Assembly: GCA_052144935.1 (NCBI GenBank)
Contig: JBKQPR010000344.1
Location: 1 to 64,000, forward strand
Direction: 5' to 3'
Length of the DNA: 64,000 nt
Source of the DNA: JOPF133 sp052144935
GTDB taxonomy: Bacteria > Acidobacteriota > Terriglobia > Bryobacterales > Bryobacteraceae
A program made the position numbers and the translations under genes. The notes under the pieces were generated by a model. That model did no database searches. It saw nothing but the letters and a program-made list of their open reading frames with translations, and was not told where the DNA came from. How positions within the stretch are numbered: position 1 is the stretch's first letter; every line of letters starts with the position of its first letter. Below, piece after piece: positions 34,607 through 43,144 of this stretch.

Positions 34607-36646
34607 GTGTCCATTCGTGTCCATCCGTGGCTGGTCTTTGCCTGGTTAACCATCGCCGCTTTCCCAAAAGCTGTGATCGCCCAGTCCACCGACCCCGTCT
34701 GGGTGAACGGCTCCACGCAAAAAGTCTGCCAGCCCAACGGCGAGGACGACTACCAGACCGGGCAGCCCACGGTCAGCCAAACCCAAACCAACTACGGCCT
34801 GGTAGGAGACGACCTGGGCGCCTCCTTCGAGCACGACGGTAAGCTCTGGTTCATGTTCGGCGACACCAATCCCACCGCCACGTTCGACGGCAAGCCCAAC
34901 GCGCAGACCGATCCGCCGCGAACGCCCCCGGACAATGATGCGATCGGGTTCACCTCCGGCACTAACATCGCCCCATGCCTCAAGCTGGACTTCGTGCGCG
35001 ATTCCATCGGCGCCTACCAAAGCCCTGTGGTGCTGAACGCGCAAGGCCAGCCCGCCGTCACGCTGGGCGATTTCGAAGTGCCCCTGGCGGGTATCGACGA
35101 GGCCGGGCGCATGTTCGTGATGTTTGCCACCGACAACAATATGCCGGCCGGCGGCGGCCCGGGCTTTTCCACTCGCTCCGTAATGGCCGTTTCCGATGAC
35201 GATGGGGTCAGCTACCAATACCTCTACGACTTCTCCGCGCCCTCGTGCTCCTTCTGCAATGGCGCTAAATTCGTCAGCGTCGCCATCGTTGGCTGGACCG
35301 ATGGCTACGTCTACTTTTGGGGCTCCGCGGGCGGCACTGGCTACCGCAATAGTCCCGTGTACCTGGCGCGCAAGCTGGCTACTACGCTGGCTATGCCGGG
35401 AGGCATCCAATATTTCACCGGTCTGGCCGCGGACGGCGTGACGCCCAACTGGGCCACCGCCGAATCCGGCGCGGTGCAGTTGTTCCAGGATTTCGACGGC
35501 ACGCCCCCCGTGCCCACCAACTGCACCGGAGAATTGGGCGTCGATTACAACACCGTCCTCCAGCGCTGGGTCATTCTCTATAACTGCTTGAACCGAACCG
35601 CGGCCACCCCCAACGGGGTCCTCATGCGGTTCGCCCCCCAGCCCTGGGGCCCGTGGGGCGCTCCGCAGACCATCTTCAATGAAACGCGCGACCGCGGAGT
35701 TTGCTCCTTCATTCATCGCGCGGTGACGGCCGCCAGTCCGGCGTGCGATCAGGTCGGCAATCCCGGCCGTGAAGCCACCCAGGGCGGCGGCTACGGTCCT
35801 TACTTCATATCCATGTTCACGACCGGCGACGCGGCGTCCGGCACGTCCACGTTTTACTTCATGATGTCCACCTGGAACCCGTATATCGAGGTCATCATGA
35901 CGGCCACCATTCAAAGCGCCGGTTCCACCGCGCCGGTCATAGGCCTGGTAGCCAACGCCGAGGGCGAAAGCGCCACCATTGCGCCCAATACCTGGATCGA
36001 GATTAAGGGGTCCAATCTGTCCAAGCCGGGAGACACGCGAATCTGGCAGGGTTCCGACTTCGTGGGCAACCAGATGCCCACGCAACTGGACGGCGTCAGC
36101 GTCACGGTGAACGGCAAACCCGCCTATGTGTACTACATCAGCCCCACGCAAGTGGATGTGTTGACGCCCCCGGGCGCGCTGTCGGGCCAGGTGCAAGTGG
36201 TGCTGACGTACAACGGCCGGAGCGCGGCCTACACGGCTGCGGCTCGGCCGGCTTCGCCCTCATTTTTTGTCCTGGACACCGCCGGGGATGTGGCCGCCGA
36301 GCATGCCAACGGAAGCTTGATCGGCGCAATCACGCTATATCCTGGACAGAGCACTCCCGCCAAGCCGGGCGAAACCATCGTGCTCTACGCCAATGGATTT
36401 GGGCAAACCACCGTTCCGGTGGCCGGCGGCTCGACTACGCAATCCGGCACGTTGACTCCGGCCCCCACGGTTCAAATCGGGGGCGTGGCGGCAACGGTAA
36501 TCTTCGCCGGCCTCAACGGCGCTCCCGGCGAGTACCAATTCAACGTAGTCGTGCCTCCCGGCACACCGGATGGAAATCAACCGGTTACCGCGACCCTCAA
36601 CGGCGTTACCACGCCAGGCAATGCCATGATCGCGGTGCAGCGGTAA
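34607..36646 (+). CDS. Exported DUF4185 protein with TIGR03437-type C-terminal domain
   Basis: A 679-aa protein. The DUF4185 domain (about 30-435; DDLGASFEHDGKLWFMFGDTN, then DGVSYQYLYDF) resembles five-bladed glycosidase-like propellers. The C-terminal ~220 residues follow the TIGR03437 pattern of Solibacter-type exported proteins: WIEIKGSNLS, LDGVSVTVNGKPAYVYYISP, KPGETIVLYANGFGQT and GAPGEYQFNVVVP. The start is GTG at 34607 and the signal peptide is LVFAWLTIAAFPKAVIAQ. The first codons derive from a CCGTGTCCATTCGTGTCC-like repeat. Substrate unknown. Confidence 0.88.
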   Translation: MSIRVHPWLVFAWLTIAAFPKAVIAQSTDPVWVNGSTQKVCQPNGEDDYQTGQPTVSQTQTNYGLVGDDLGASFEHDGKLWFMFGDTNPTATFDGKPNAQTDPPRTPPDNDAIGFTSGTNIAPCLKLDFVRDSIGAYQSPVVLNAQGQPAVTLGDFEVPLAGIDEAGRMFVMFATDNNMPAGGGPGFSTRSVMAVSDDDGVSYQYLYDFSAPSCSFCNGAKFVSVAIVGWTDGYVYFWGSAGGTGYRNSPVYLARKLATTLAMPGGIQYFTGLAADGVTPNWATAESGAVQLFQDFDGTPPVPTNCTGELGVDYNTVLQRWVILYNCLNRTAATPNGVLMRFAPQPWGPWGAPQTIFNETRDRGVCSFIHRAVTAASPACDQVGNPGREATQGGGYGPYFISMFTTGDAASGTSTFYFMMSTWNPYIEVIMTATIQSAGSTAPVIGLVANAEGESATIAPNTWIEIKGSNLSKPGDTRIWQGSDFVGNQMPTQLDGVSVTVNGKPAYVYYISPTQVDVLTPPGALSGQVQVVLTYNGRSAAYTAAARPASPSFFVLDTAGDVAAEHANGSLIGAITLYPGQSTPAKPGETIVLYANGFGQTTVPVAGGSTTQSGTLTPAPTVQIGGVAATVIFAGLNGAPGEYQFNVVVPPGTPDGNQPVTATLNGVTTPGNAMIAVQR

Positions 36647-36740
36647 TTCTCGCCAAGACGGTAATCGACCGGCGGCACTCTGCCTTGGCCACCAGCGCCT
36701 GCTGCTGCCAGGAGGGCTTCGAAGGCCGGGCTTGGCGAAC

Positions 36741-38468
36741 TCAATGGTATCGGTAGAGCTTGACTCGCTGGATGGGGCCGTTGTTGCCCATGGCTCCAAT
36801 CCGCACGGTTTTCCCCTGGCTGTTCTCGTCGCCGTTCAGACGGCGTCCGGCAACCCAGCGTCCGTTCGTAAACGTGCCTTCCTCCACGTAGGCGATCCCG
36901 GCGATCGGCGGCCCTGGCGAGTTTGGAGAAAAGCTAACATTCACTCCGCCACTGCCGGCGACCAGGTATTCATCCGGTCCCATTGAAATAATGAGCGCCG
37001 AGGAGCGCTCCGGCAACTGAGGCGCACCCGGCGGCCCTGGCGGGGCCGGCGCGGCTGCGGTTGCGGCCGCCGGTGCGGGAGCGGGCGGAGGCGCCGGCCG
37101 GCGGAAACGCGGGCGGCTCAGCTCCACCTTATAATTCCCCAGCACAATCGTCTGCGGCGGACCGTCGCCGGCTAACACCACCCCCGCCATCGTGCCCTTC
37201 CCCATATGTTCCAGTATCAAGGGTGCGAGCTGGCTGATGATGTCATAGCTCCTGGTGAGCGGCAGCTTCTCAGGCGGCGTCATCTCGCCCCCGCCCCTCG
37301 GCATGCCGAGCGAGTCGATCGCAAACGGTGAGAAAGCTGTGGCGCCGTGCTGCCCGAACGCGTAAAACACGTTGACGTCGGCGGTCTGCGCACTGGTCTC
37401 GGCGATGAACAGCGGGTTTCCGGAACGGTGATACTTCTCGGCCATCTCCGTGAAACTGGCGGAGTAGATGTCCGGGGCATAAGCGTCGATCTGCGGCGCG
37501 CCGGCCTGCCAGATGTCCATCACCTGGGGCTCGGCGCCGCCACTCGGCCAATCGCCAGGCTTGCGGTCCGGTCCGGAAAGCCACACGTTCGCGTACATCG
37601 GCAACCGATATTCGGCTTTGCCCGCGGCCGTCACGTGGTTGACGTAGCGCGCGTAGTTCCAGGCCATGAAGATTTCGTCCGTGGCCGGTCCCTTACCAAA
37701 AATCTGCTCCCAGGTACCGGCTGTCTTTCCGCCGGCGGCCTGCCACAGCTTGTGGAGGTCGGGGAACAATTCGTCCCCGCACTGTTGCAAGTGATCCATC
37801 AACTCCTTGGGGACCTGCTCCGCGAACGCCTTGTCCGCCGCCTCGGACCGGTCGCGCGAGTCGCCCAGCACGCCCACTTCGTTCTCCACCTGCATCATGA
37901 TGACCGTGTGCTGGGCATCCACTTGCTTGATGTGCCGCATCAGGGCCGCGAAGGCGCGAGCGTCTGCATCACCGTTTGCGGTGCCGAAGGTCGAAAGGAT
38001 TTCGAGGCCCTTGCCTTCTTTATCCTGAACCCGCGGGAAGCGGTCCTGGCTGGTCTTTACCCAAACCGGGATGTAGCTGGACATGCCGTTCTTCCAGCTC
38101 CCGAACCACAGGAACACGAGGCGCAGATGGTTGCCCCCGGCCTCCCGGATTTGGCCGTCCACCAGGCTGAAGTCGAACTTGCCCTCCTCGGGCTCCATCA
38201 TTTCCCAGTAGACCGGTGTCAGGACCGTGTTGATGTGCATGGCCACAAGGCGTGACCAGATCGGCTTCAGGTACTCCAAACTGGAGGCGCTGGAGTTGTG
38301 CAGTTCCGCCGCCAGCATCAGGAACGGCTTGCCGTCAACAATCATCTGGGTAGCCGTGCCCTGTTTCTGCAATCGGGGGATCGCAGAGGTTGATTTTGTT
38401 TGGGAGCGTGCCGCTATGAAGACAAACGAGCCTATGGCCACGCAATAAGTGAGAATTCGAAATTTCAT
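36741..38468 (-). CDS. Exported GH35-like beta-galactosidase with DUF5597-type C-terminus
   Basis: A 575-aa protein from ATG 38468, which follows GAGGTGACAAGC. Signal peptide ILTYCVAIGSFVFIAARS. The barrel starts with MIVDGKPFLMLAAELHNSSAS and has TPVYWEMMEPEEGKFDF, the acid/base Glu in VIMMQVENEVG and a probable nucleophile Glu in PLFIAETS, the GH35/GH42 clan A arrangement. A Pro/Ala-rich linker (near 475-505) separates the barrel from a C-terminal beta domain. It probably releases galactose or a related sugar from polysaccharides. Confidence 0.87.
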   Translation of the reverse strand: MKFRILTYCVAIGSFVFIAARSQTKSTSAIPRLQKQGTATQMIVDGKPFLMLAAELHNSSASSLEYLKPIWSRLVAMHINTVLTPVYWEMMEPEEGKFDFSLVDGQIREAGGNHLRLVFLWFGSWKNGMSSYIPVWVKTSQDRFPRVQDKEGKGLEILSTFGTANGDADARAFAALMRHIKQVDAQHTVIMMQVENEVGVLGDSRDRSEAADKAFAEQVPKELMDHLQQCGDELFPDLHKLWQAAGGKTAGTWEQIFGKGPATDEIFMAWNYARYVNHVTAAGKAEYRLPMYANVWLSGPDRKPGDWPSGGAEPQVMDIWQAGAPQIDAYAPDIYSASFTEMAEKYHRSGNPLFIAETSAQTADVNVFYAFGQHGATAFSPFAIDSLGMPRGGGEMTPPEKLPLTRSYDIISQLAPLILEHMGKGTMAGVVLAGDGPPQTIVLGNYKVELSRPRFRRPAPPPAPAPAAATAAAPAPPGPPGAPQLPERSSALIISMGPDEYLVAGSGGVNVSFSPNSPGPPIAGIAYVEEGTFTNGRWVAGRRLNGDENSQGKTVRIGAMGNNGPIQRVKLYRYH

Positions 38469-38925
38469 GCTTGTCACCTCGCAAATAATGGGGAGACGCG
38501 CCGAATCGCGCGTCCACGGCGAAGAGATGAACGGGAATGCCGCTCTGGCCACCCCGTTCCATGGTGAGGCAAAAACCTCGCGGTTTCCATTTTGAGGTCC
38601 CCGGACCTTGCCGGCTCTCGTTTCGGCCATCCGCCAGCGGCGCGTGGGCAATGCCTGCAACGGCGCGCGAATCTCCCGGTCAACGCGCTCCCATTCTGGA
38701 TGTTCGCGTCAGGCCGAAAGGCGCAACAGTGCAAACCGGGCATTGAAAGCAATGGCGTTATTCTCTCGCGCGCGCGTAGGGGTGTCGCCTTTTGTTCCAG
38801 TTTCGCCCCCCGCTGGCCAAGAAGGCTGGTGGTCAACGGGGTCGCAATGGCAGCGATCCGGAGTAAGTCCACGGCTGTCATGGTGCGGCATTTCTCAACA
38901 GACTGGCCGGGTCGAGACTTGAAAA
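38469..38925. other. Gap upstream of the GH35-like gene, no gene seen
   Basis: Several short frames are open on both strands but none has a recognisable domain or ribosome-binding site. I see no repeat arms shared with the other families. The GH35-like promoter presumably lies here on the minus strand, but no clear hexamers stand out. Confidence 0.4.
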
Positions 38926-38955
38926 TTGTCTATTGAGACCCCTTAATCCTATAAT
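38926..38955 (+). promoter_or_regulatory. Candidate sigma-70-like promoter (TTGTCT-N18-TATAAT)
   Basis: TTGTCT at 38926-38931 and a perfect TATAAT at 38950-38955 with an 18-bp spacer. It points toward the vapC remnant and would have driven that module or an adjoining antitoxin now lost. Confidence 0.45.
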
Positions 38956-38997
38956 GTGTTGAAATCTACGTCAAGCTGCGAAAAAACTAACTGCTGT

Positions 38998-39262
38998 CGG
39001 GCAGAAAACGGCCAAGCCGTACCAGCTAGTGATCGTCTGATTGCGGCCATGGCCCAGCGTCACGGCTGGCAGGTAATGACCGGGAGTGGGTATCCCTTTC
39101 ACTCAGCCGCCGCTTCGCCGGGTAGCGCAGGTTGCGACGCGTGGGCTACCGCGCCACAAGATCTGGTGGTCGGGTGAGTCAAGGGGATACCCAGTTGACC
39201 GGGAAATACCGCTCGCTTCGAGCGCACCGGCGTGTTACTTGTCAATCCCTGGTGCGGCTAGG
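38998..39262 (+). pseudogene. vapC: VapC-type PIN-domain toxin remnant, split by a MITE-like element
   Basis: The left piece reads AENGQAVPASDRLIAAMAQRHGWQVMT, the C-terminal half of a PIN toxin containing the last conserved Asp (written here as PASDRLIAA and HGWQVMT). The right piece reads FERTGVLLVNPWCG and then a stop at 39260-39262, the usual VapC end. Between them lies a ~110-bp insertion with inverted ends and an apparent 9-bp target duplication. Removing it restores the order QVMTG(N)TARFERTGV apart from one extra A. The N-terminal half and the antitoxin are missing. Confidence 0.75.
39086..39195. mobile_element. MITE-like insertion with 19-bp terminal inverted repeats
   Basis: Left end TGGGTATCCCTTTCACTCA (39087-39105) and right end TGAGTCAAGGGGATACCCA (39175-39193) are inverted repeats matching at 17 of 19 bases. 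TGACCGGGA occurs just outside both ends (39077-39085 and 39196-39204), as expected for a target-site duplication. The ~70-bp interior has no coding capacity. It interrupts the PIN-domain remnant. Confidence 0.78.
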
Positions 39263-39404
39263 CGGACTGGCCGACGACGGGGCGATGGTCGTCTTGACCG
39301 CTCTTGCCCCGGTTGACCGGCGTCGGGCCGCCCGCCCCGCCGCGGGCGGCGGTATACTCCGTAGACCAGGCGCCACCAGGCATCGGGGGGAGGAGACCGC
39401 GGCT

Positions 39405-40616
39405 TTGTCATGGTATCGCGAGATCGAACGCCGCCAGTGGCGCGTGCTCGTGGCCGCGCAGCTCGGCTGGATTCTCAACGCCATGGACGTGCTGCTCTTC
39501 TCCTTCGCCCTCACCACCATTCGCGCCGAATTCCGGTTGAGCTCCGCCGCGGCGGGCGCCCTGGCCGCCGTCCCGATGGTCACCTCCGCCATTGGCGGCC
39601 TGCTGTTCGGTTACCTCTCGGACCGCTATGGGCGGGCCCGCGCGCTCTCCTGGTCGATTCTTTTCTTCTCCGTCTTCACGGCCCTCACCGCTACGGCGCA
39701 CTCGGTCGCGGAACTGGTCCTGTGGCGCGCCATCGTCGGAATCGGGCTGGGCGGTGAATGGGCGGCCGGGTCCGTGCTGGTGGCCGAGACCTGGCCTGTC
39801 CGGCACCGCGCCAAGGGGATCGGGCTGATGCAATCGGGCTGGGCCCTCGGCTATATGGCGGCGGCCATTCTGGCGGCTGTGGCGCTGCCCCGCTGGGGAT
39901 GGCGCCCGCTGTTCCTGCTGGGTTTTCTTCCTGCGCTGTTCACCTGGTGGATTCGCCGCAACATCCCCGAACCCCAGGTCTGGCGCAAGGCGGCGGCGGA
40001 ATCGCCCGCTCGGCCCACCGCCCTGCTGCACTCTCCCCTGCGCGGCCGCCTGGTCCTGCTCACCACCCTCTGCTGCTGCCTGCTGTTCGGCTACTGGGGC
40101 CTGTTCACCTGGATTCCCGCCTACCTTTCCAGCCCGGTGGAGCGGGGCGGCCTGGGCCTTAGCATCGTGCGCACGTCGGCGTGGATTCTGCCCATGCAGG
40201 CCGGCGCCTTCTTTGGATATATTCTGTTCGGCTTCTTCGCCGACCGCGTGGGCCGCCGCGCCGCGCTCGTGACGTTTGTGCTGATCACCGCCGCGCTCGT
40301 GCCGGTCTATGGCCTGTGCGGCAGGAGCGCCGCCGTGCTGCTGATTGCCGGCCCGCTGATCGGCTTCTTCGGCCACGGCTATTTCAGCTCGCTGGGGGTG
40401 ATCGCCGCCGAGATGTTCCCTCCCGGCGTGCGCAACACCGCGCAGGGCTTTTCCTATAACGTGGGCCGCGCCCTCAGCGCCCTGGCGCCGGCTACCGTAG
40501 GGGCGTTGGCCGACCGACACGGCATCGGCGCCGCGCTGGCCTTTACCTCCGTGCTATTCGCCGGCGCAGCCGCGGTCTCGCTGCGCATTCCGCAAGCGCC
40601 GCTGCGGCAGTCATGA
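39405..40616 (+). CDS. MFS transporter (sialate/aromatic acid-type symporter)
   Basis: A 403-aa, twelve-helix permease. The TTG at 39405 is preferred because GGGGGAGGAG lies 10 bases upstream and the protein then begins MSWYREIERRQWRVLVAAQLGW; the frame stays open to 39132 through unrelated sequence. Motifs: MDVLLFSFALTTI in TM1, GYLSDRYGRARAL loop 2-3, RAIVGIGLGGEWAAGSVLVAE in TM4 and FGFFADRVGRRAAL between TM8 and 9. This is the metabolite:H+ symporter pattern. Substrate unknown. The 140 bp between the vapC remnant and this start show no feature. Confidence 0.88.
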   Translation: MSWYREIERRQWRVLVAAQLGWILNAMDVLLFSFALTTIRAEFRLSSAAAGALAAVPMVTSAIGGLLFGYLSDRYGRARALSWSILFFSVFTALTATAHSVAELVLWRAIVGIGLGGEWAAGSVLVAETWPVRHRAKGIGLMQSGWALGYMAAAILAAVALPRWGWRPLFLLGFLPALFTWWIRRNIPEPQVWRKAAAESPARPTALLHSPLRGRLVLLTTLCCCLLFGYWGLFTWIPAYLSSPVERGGLGLSIVRTSAWILPMQAGAFFGYILFGFFADRVGRRAALVTFVLITAALVPVYGLCGRSAAVLLIAGPLIGFFGHGYFSSLGVIAAEMFPPGVRNTAQGFSYNVGRALSALAPATVGALADRHGIGAALAFTSVLFAGAAAVSLRIPQAPLRQS

Positions 40617-40619
40617 CGG

Positions 40620-41091
40620 GCGCTGCCGGGAGCGCGCTTTGGAATTGCACCTCCAGCCCGGTTGCGACGACGCACCTCGGCTGCACGTTGGCCGGATCGA
40701 CATACCCGGCGCCTGGCTGTACGCATTGAAGTCGCGTAGCTGCCGGCCCCAACACCGCCACGAACACGGCGGCGGGGTGCACTTCACCGCTCTGCGGATC
40801 GTGAATCGGAACAGCCAGACCAGTTGCAGGGTCGGATCCTTGTGCGTCTGCGGTTCCTGGTGGATCTCCTTCCAGTCCGGCTCCGGATGTTTCCGCCAAA
40901 CAGCGGGATCGGGTCGTTGCGGAAACCGCGTTCGCTCCATCTGCTGGTCATCCCAGTTCTCCGGCAGTGGCCCTTCACGCCGGCCGCTTGGGCGGCGACA
41001 CGTATTCGTGGACGGTGCTTTGCGAGATGTCACAACTGTGGGCGATCTGGTGCTGGCTCAATCCGAGGGAATGGAGCCGCAGAACCACCTT
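40620..41091 (-). pseudogene. IS21-family IstA transposase remnant
   Basis: Read leftward, three frames carry successive IstA blocks. First a helix-turn-helix, LRLHSLGLSQHQIAHSCDIS then STVHEYVSPPKRPA-stop; then PLPENWDDQQMERTRFP and PEPDWKEIHQE...DPTLQLVWL; then DPQSGEVHPAAVFVAVLG, the start of the rve core. At least two frameshifts separate them. The rest of istA and istB are absent. The region fills most of the gap between the MFS gene and argC. Confidence 0.72.
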
Positions 41092-41281
41092 CAACTAGCG
41101 CATGGGCCGCTCTTCTGTGGCAACTGGAGCTCTCCACTTACCAGGGGAGTCCACTCGCCACGGCTGCCCTCCGCCGCCGTTCCAATCCGATGCTAGCCCT
41201 CCGGAAGCTCCCTCCCTCTGGTGGTGGTCCCACCTTCCCCCACTACCCCCCCTCTGGTCGTGTCCGAAATCCAACGCAATC

Positions 41282-41310
41282 TTGGCACACGCCCCCCCCT
41301 CTCTTATGTT
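41282..41310 (+). promoter_or_regulatory. Candidate argC promoter
   Basis: TTGGCA (41282-41287), 17-bp spacer, TATGTT (41305-41310). A better -10, TATAAT at 41310-41315, has a 22-bp spacer. Either places the start of transcription within the palindrome that follows, 10-25 bases before argC. Confidence 0.5.
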
Positions 41311-41313
41311 ATA

Positions 41314-41335
41314 ATTATTCACAGTTACGAATAAT
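41314..41335. promoter_or_regulatory. Candidate operator palindrome upstream of argC
   Basis: ATTATTC-N8-GAATAAT is a perfect 7-bp inverted repeat centred about 16 bases before the argC ATG and overlapping the probable transcription start. Its AT-rich arms contrast with the surrounding GC-rich DNA. Classical ARG boxes have TGAAT and ATTCA arms in the opposite order, so an ArgR-like repressor is possible but not shown. Confidence 0.5.
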
Positions 41336-41340
41336 CAATC

Positions 41341-42348
41341 ATGGAAGCTCGTGTCGGCATCGTCGGTTACCGGGGTTATAGCGGCGTGGAATTGGTGCGC
41401 ATCCTCCAGCACCACCCACGCGTGGAAATTGTGCTCCTGGAACATCGTGAGGATGCCGGTCAGGCCAACCCCATTCGCCGCGCCAAGACCCCCAACCGTC
41501 TGCCTTGCAATCCCGAAGTGGTTCGCAATGAAGGGCTTGCCGTGGTCTTTCTGGCCACTCCTCCAGAGGTGTCTATGGAGCTGGCCCCCGCTTTGCTGGC
41601 GGCTGGCGCGCGCGTCATCGACCTGAGCGGGGCCTTCCGCTTGCGCATTCCCGATAATTACAGCGCCTGGTACAAAGCGCCCCACACCCAGCCGGAACTG
41701 CTTGCCGAGGCTGTCTACGGACTGCCGGAATTCTGCCGCGCGCGCATCCCCGGCGCGCGGCTGGTGGCCAATCCGGGCTGCTACCCGACCGCCGCCAATC
41801 TGGCCATCCAGCCGTTGATCGTGGCCGGGGTGGTGAACCGCGCGGCGGGGATCGTCTGCGACGCCAAGTCCGGGGTCAGCGGCGCCGGGCGCAAGCCCAG
41901 CCTCAAGACCAGCTTTTGCGAGGTCGCCGGGAATTTTTCGGCCTATTCCGTCCTCCACCACCGCCACGTGCCGGAGGTGCTTCAGGTTTCCGGCCTGGAA
42001 GAGCGCGAGTTCACTTTCACCGCGCAGCTCCTGCCGCTTGACCGGGGCATTCTGGAAACCATTTATTTTCGGGCCACCGGCGGGGTCGCGGCCGCGGATC
42101 TCGTGGATCTCTACGAACGCCGCTACGCCGCCGAACCCTTCGTGCGGCTGTACAATCCCGGCAGCCTTCCGGACCTGCGCGGCGTGGCGCGCACCAATTT
42201 CTGCGACATCGGCGTTACGCTGGACGCCCGCACCGGGCGCGCCGTGGTGGTGAGCGCCATCGACAACCTGGTGAAGGGTGCGGCTGGCCAGGCGGTACAG
42301 AATATGAACCTGCTGCTGGGGTATCCCGAAACCGAGGCCCTGCTGTGA
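41341..42348 (+). CDS. argC: N-acetyl-gamma-glutamyl-phosphate reductase (ArgC)
   Basis: NADPH-dependent reductase of the third arginine biosynthesis step. The 335-aa protein has the Rossmann motif GIVGYRGYSGVELVRIL at the N-terminus, the active-site Cys in ANPGCYPTA (about 141-149) and the conserved HRHVPEV histidine region. No Shine-Dalgarno is visible before the ATG, so translation may be leaderless or near-leaderless. First gene of a tight argC-argB-argA run. Confidence 0.96.
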   Translation: MEARVGIVGYRGYSGVELVRILQHHPRVEIVLLEHREDAGQANPIRRAKTPNRLPCNPEVVRNEGLAVVFLATPPEVSMELAPALLAAGARVIDLSGAFRLRIPDNYSAWYKAPHTQPELLAEAVYGLPEFCRARIPGARLVANPGCYPTAANLAIQPLIVAGVVNRAAGIVCDAKSGVSGAGRKPSLKTSFCEVAGNFSAYSVLHHRHVPEVLQVSGLEEREFTFTAQLLPLDRGILETIYFRATGGVAAADLVDLYERRYAAEPFVRLYNPGSLPDLRGVARTNFCDIGVTLDARTGRAVVVSAIDNLVKGAAGQAVQNMNLLLGYPETEALL

Positions 42349-42358
42349 GGGCGCGGCT

Positions 42359-43144
42359 GTGAGGGTACTGGTGAAGCTGGGCGGCACGCTGCTGGACGCT
42401 CCGCCCTGCCGCGACGCCCTGGCCGCGCAGATCGCCCAGGCCCGGGCGCAGGGCGCCGAACTGGTGGTGGTGCATGGCGGCGGCAGGCAGATGACCCGCT
42501 TCCTGGCCGAGCGCGGCATCGAGAGCCGCTTCGTGAACGGCCTGCGCGTGACCACTCCGGAAGCGGTGGACGCCGTGTTGAAAGTCTTTACCGGCAGCGT
42601 CAATCACGAGCTGGTGGCCAGCCTCAACCGCGCCGGAGCGCCCGCGGTGGGCCTTTCGGGGATTGACGCGCTGTTGGTAGAGGCCGAGCAACTGGACCCG
42701 GAGCTGGGCGCGGTGGGCCGCGTCACCCGATCCAATCCGGCGTTGCTCGATCTCCTGACGGCCCACGGCTATCTCCCGGTGGTGGCTTGCGTGGCCGGCA
42801 GCCGCGATGGCCGGATCTATAACGTCAATGCCGACCAGATGGCGGTGGCCTGTGCCGCCGCGTTTGGCGCCGCCCAGCTTATCTTCCTCACCGATGTCGA
42901 GGGGGTGCTGGACGCCGAAAATCGGCTTTGTTCCGCGATTTCCGCCAGCCAAAGCCGGGCGCTGATCGCCGAGGGGGTGGCCACCGGCGGGATGCAGGCC
43001 AAGCTGAACGCCGCGCTGGCGGCGCTCGCCAGCGGCGTGGGACAGGTGCGCATCGCGGCCGGGGCGGCGGATCGCGTTCTGGAACGGATTCTAGCCGGAG
43101 AAGAGCTGGGCACCCGACTGGCCCCCGAAGGAGGTCTCGAATGA
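42359..43144 (+). CDS. argB: Acetylglutamate kinase (ArgB)
   Basis: Second-step enzyme of arginine synthesis, phosphorylating N-acetylglutamate. The 261-aa amino-acid-kinase fold has VLVKLGGTLLD at the N-terminus, VVVHGGGRQM (glycine-rich loop), the acetylglutamate-binding RFVNGLRVTT, and YNVNADQMAVACAAAFGA. GTG 42359 is the start; it lies 10 bases after the argC stop. The length is that of the short, arginine-insensitive class, so end-product control may fall elsewhere. Confidence 0.95.
   Translation: MRVLVKLGGTLLDAPPCRDALAAQIAQARAQGAELVVVHGGGRQMTRFLAERGIESRFVNGLRVTTPEAVDAVLKVFTGSVNHELVASLNRAGAPAVGLSGIDALLVEAEQLDPELGAVGRVTRSNPALLDLLTAHGYLPVVACVAGSRDGRIYNVNADQMAVACAAAFGAAQLIFLTDVEGVLDAENRLCSAISASQSRALIAEGVATGGMQAKLNAALAALASGVGQVRIAAGAADRVLERILAGEELGTRLAPEGGLE

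Noticed and set aside
39132..39404. Upstream extension of the MFS gene by about 91 codons
   Set aside because: The extra codons overlap the MITE right end and the vapC stop, lack helices, and the TTG at 39405 has a strong ribosome-binding site.
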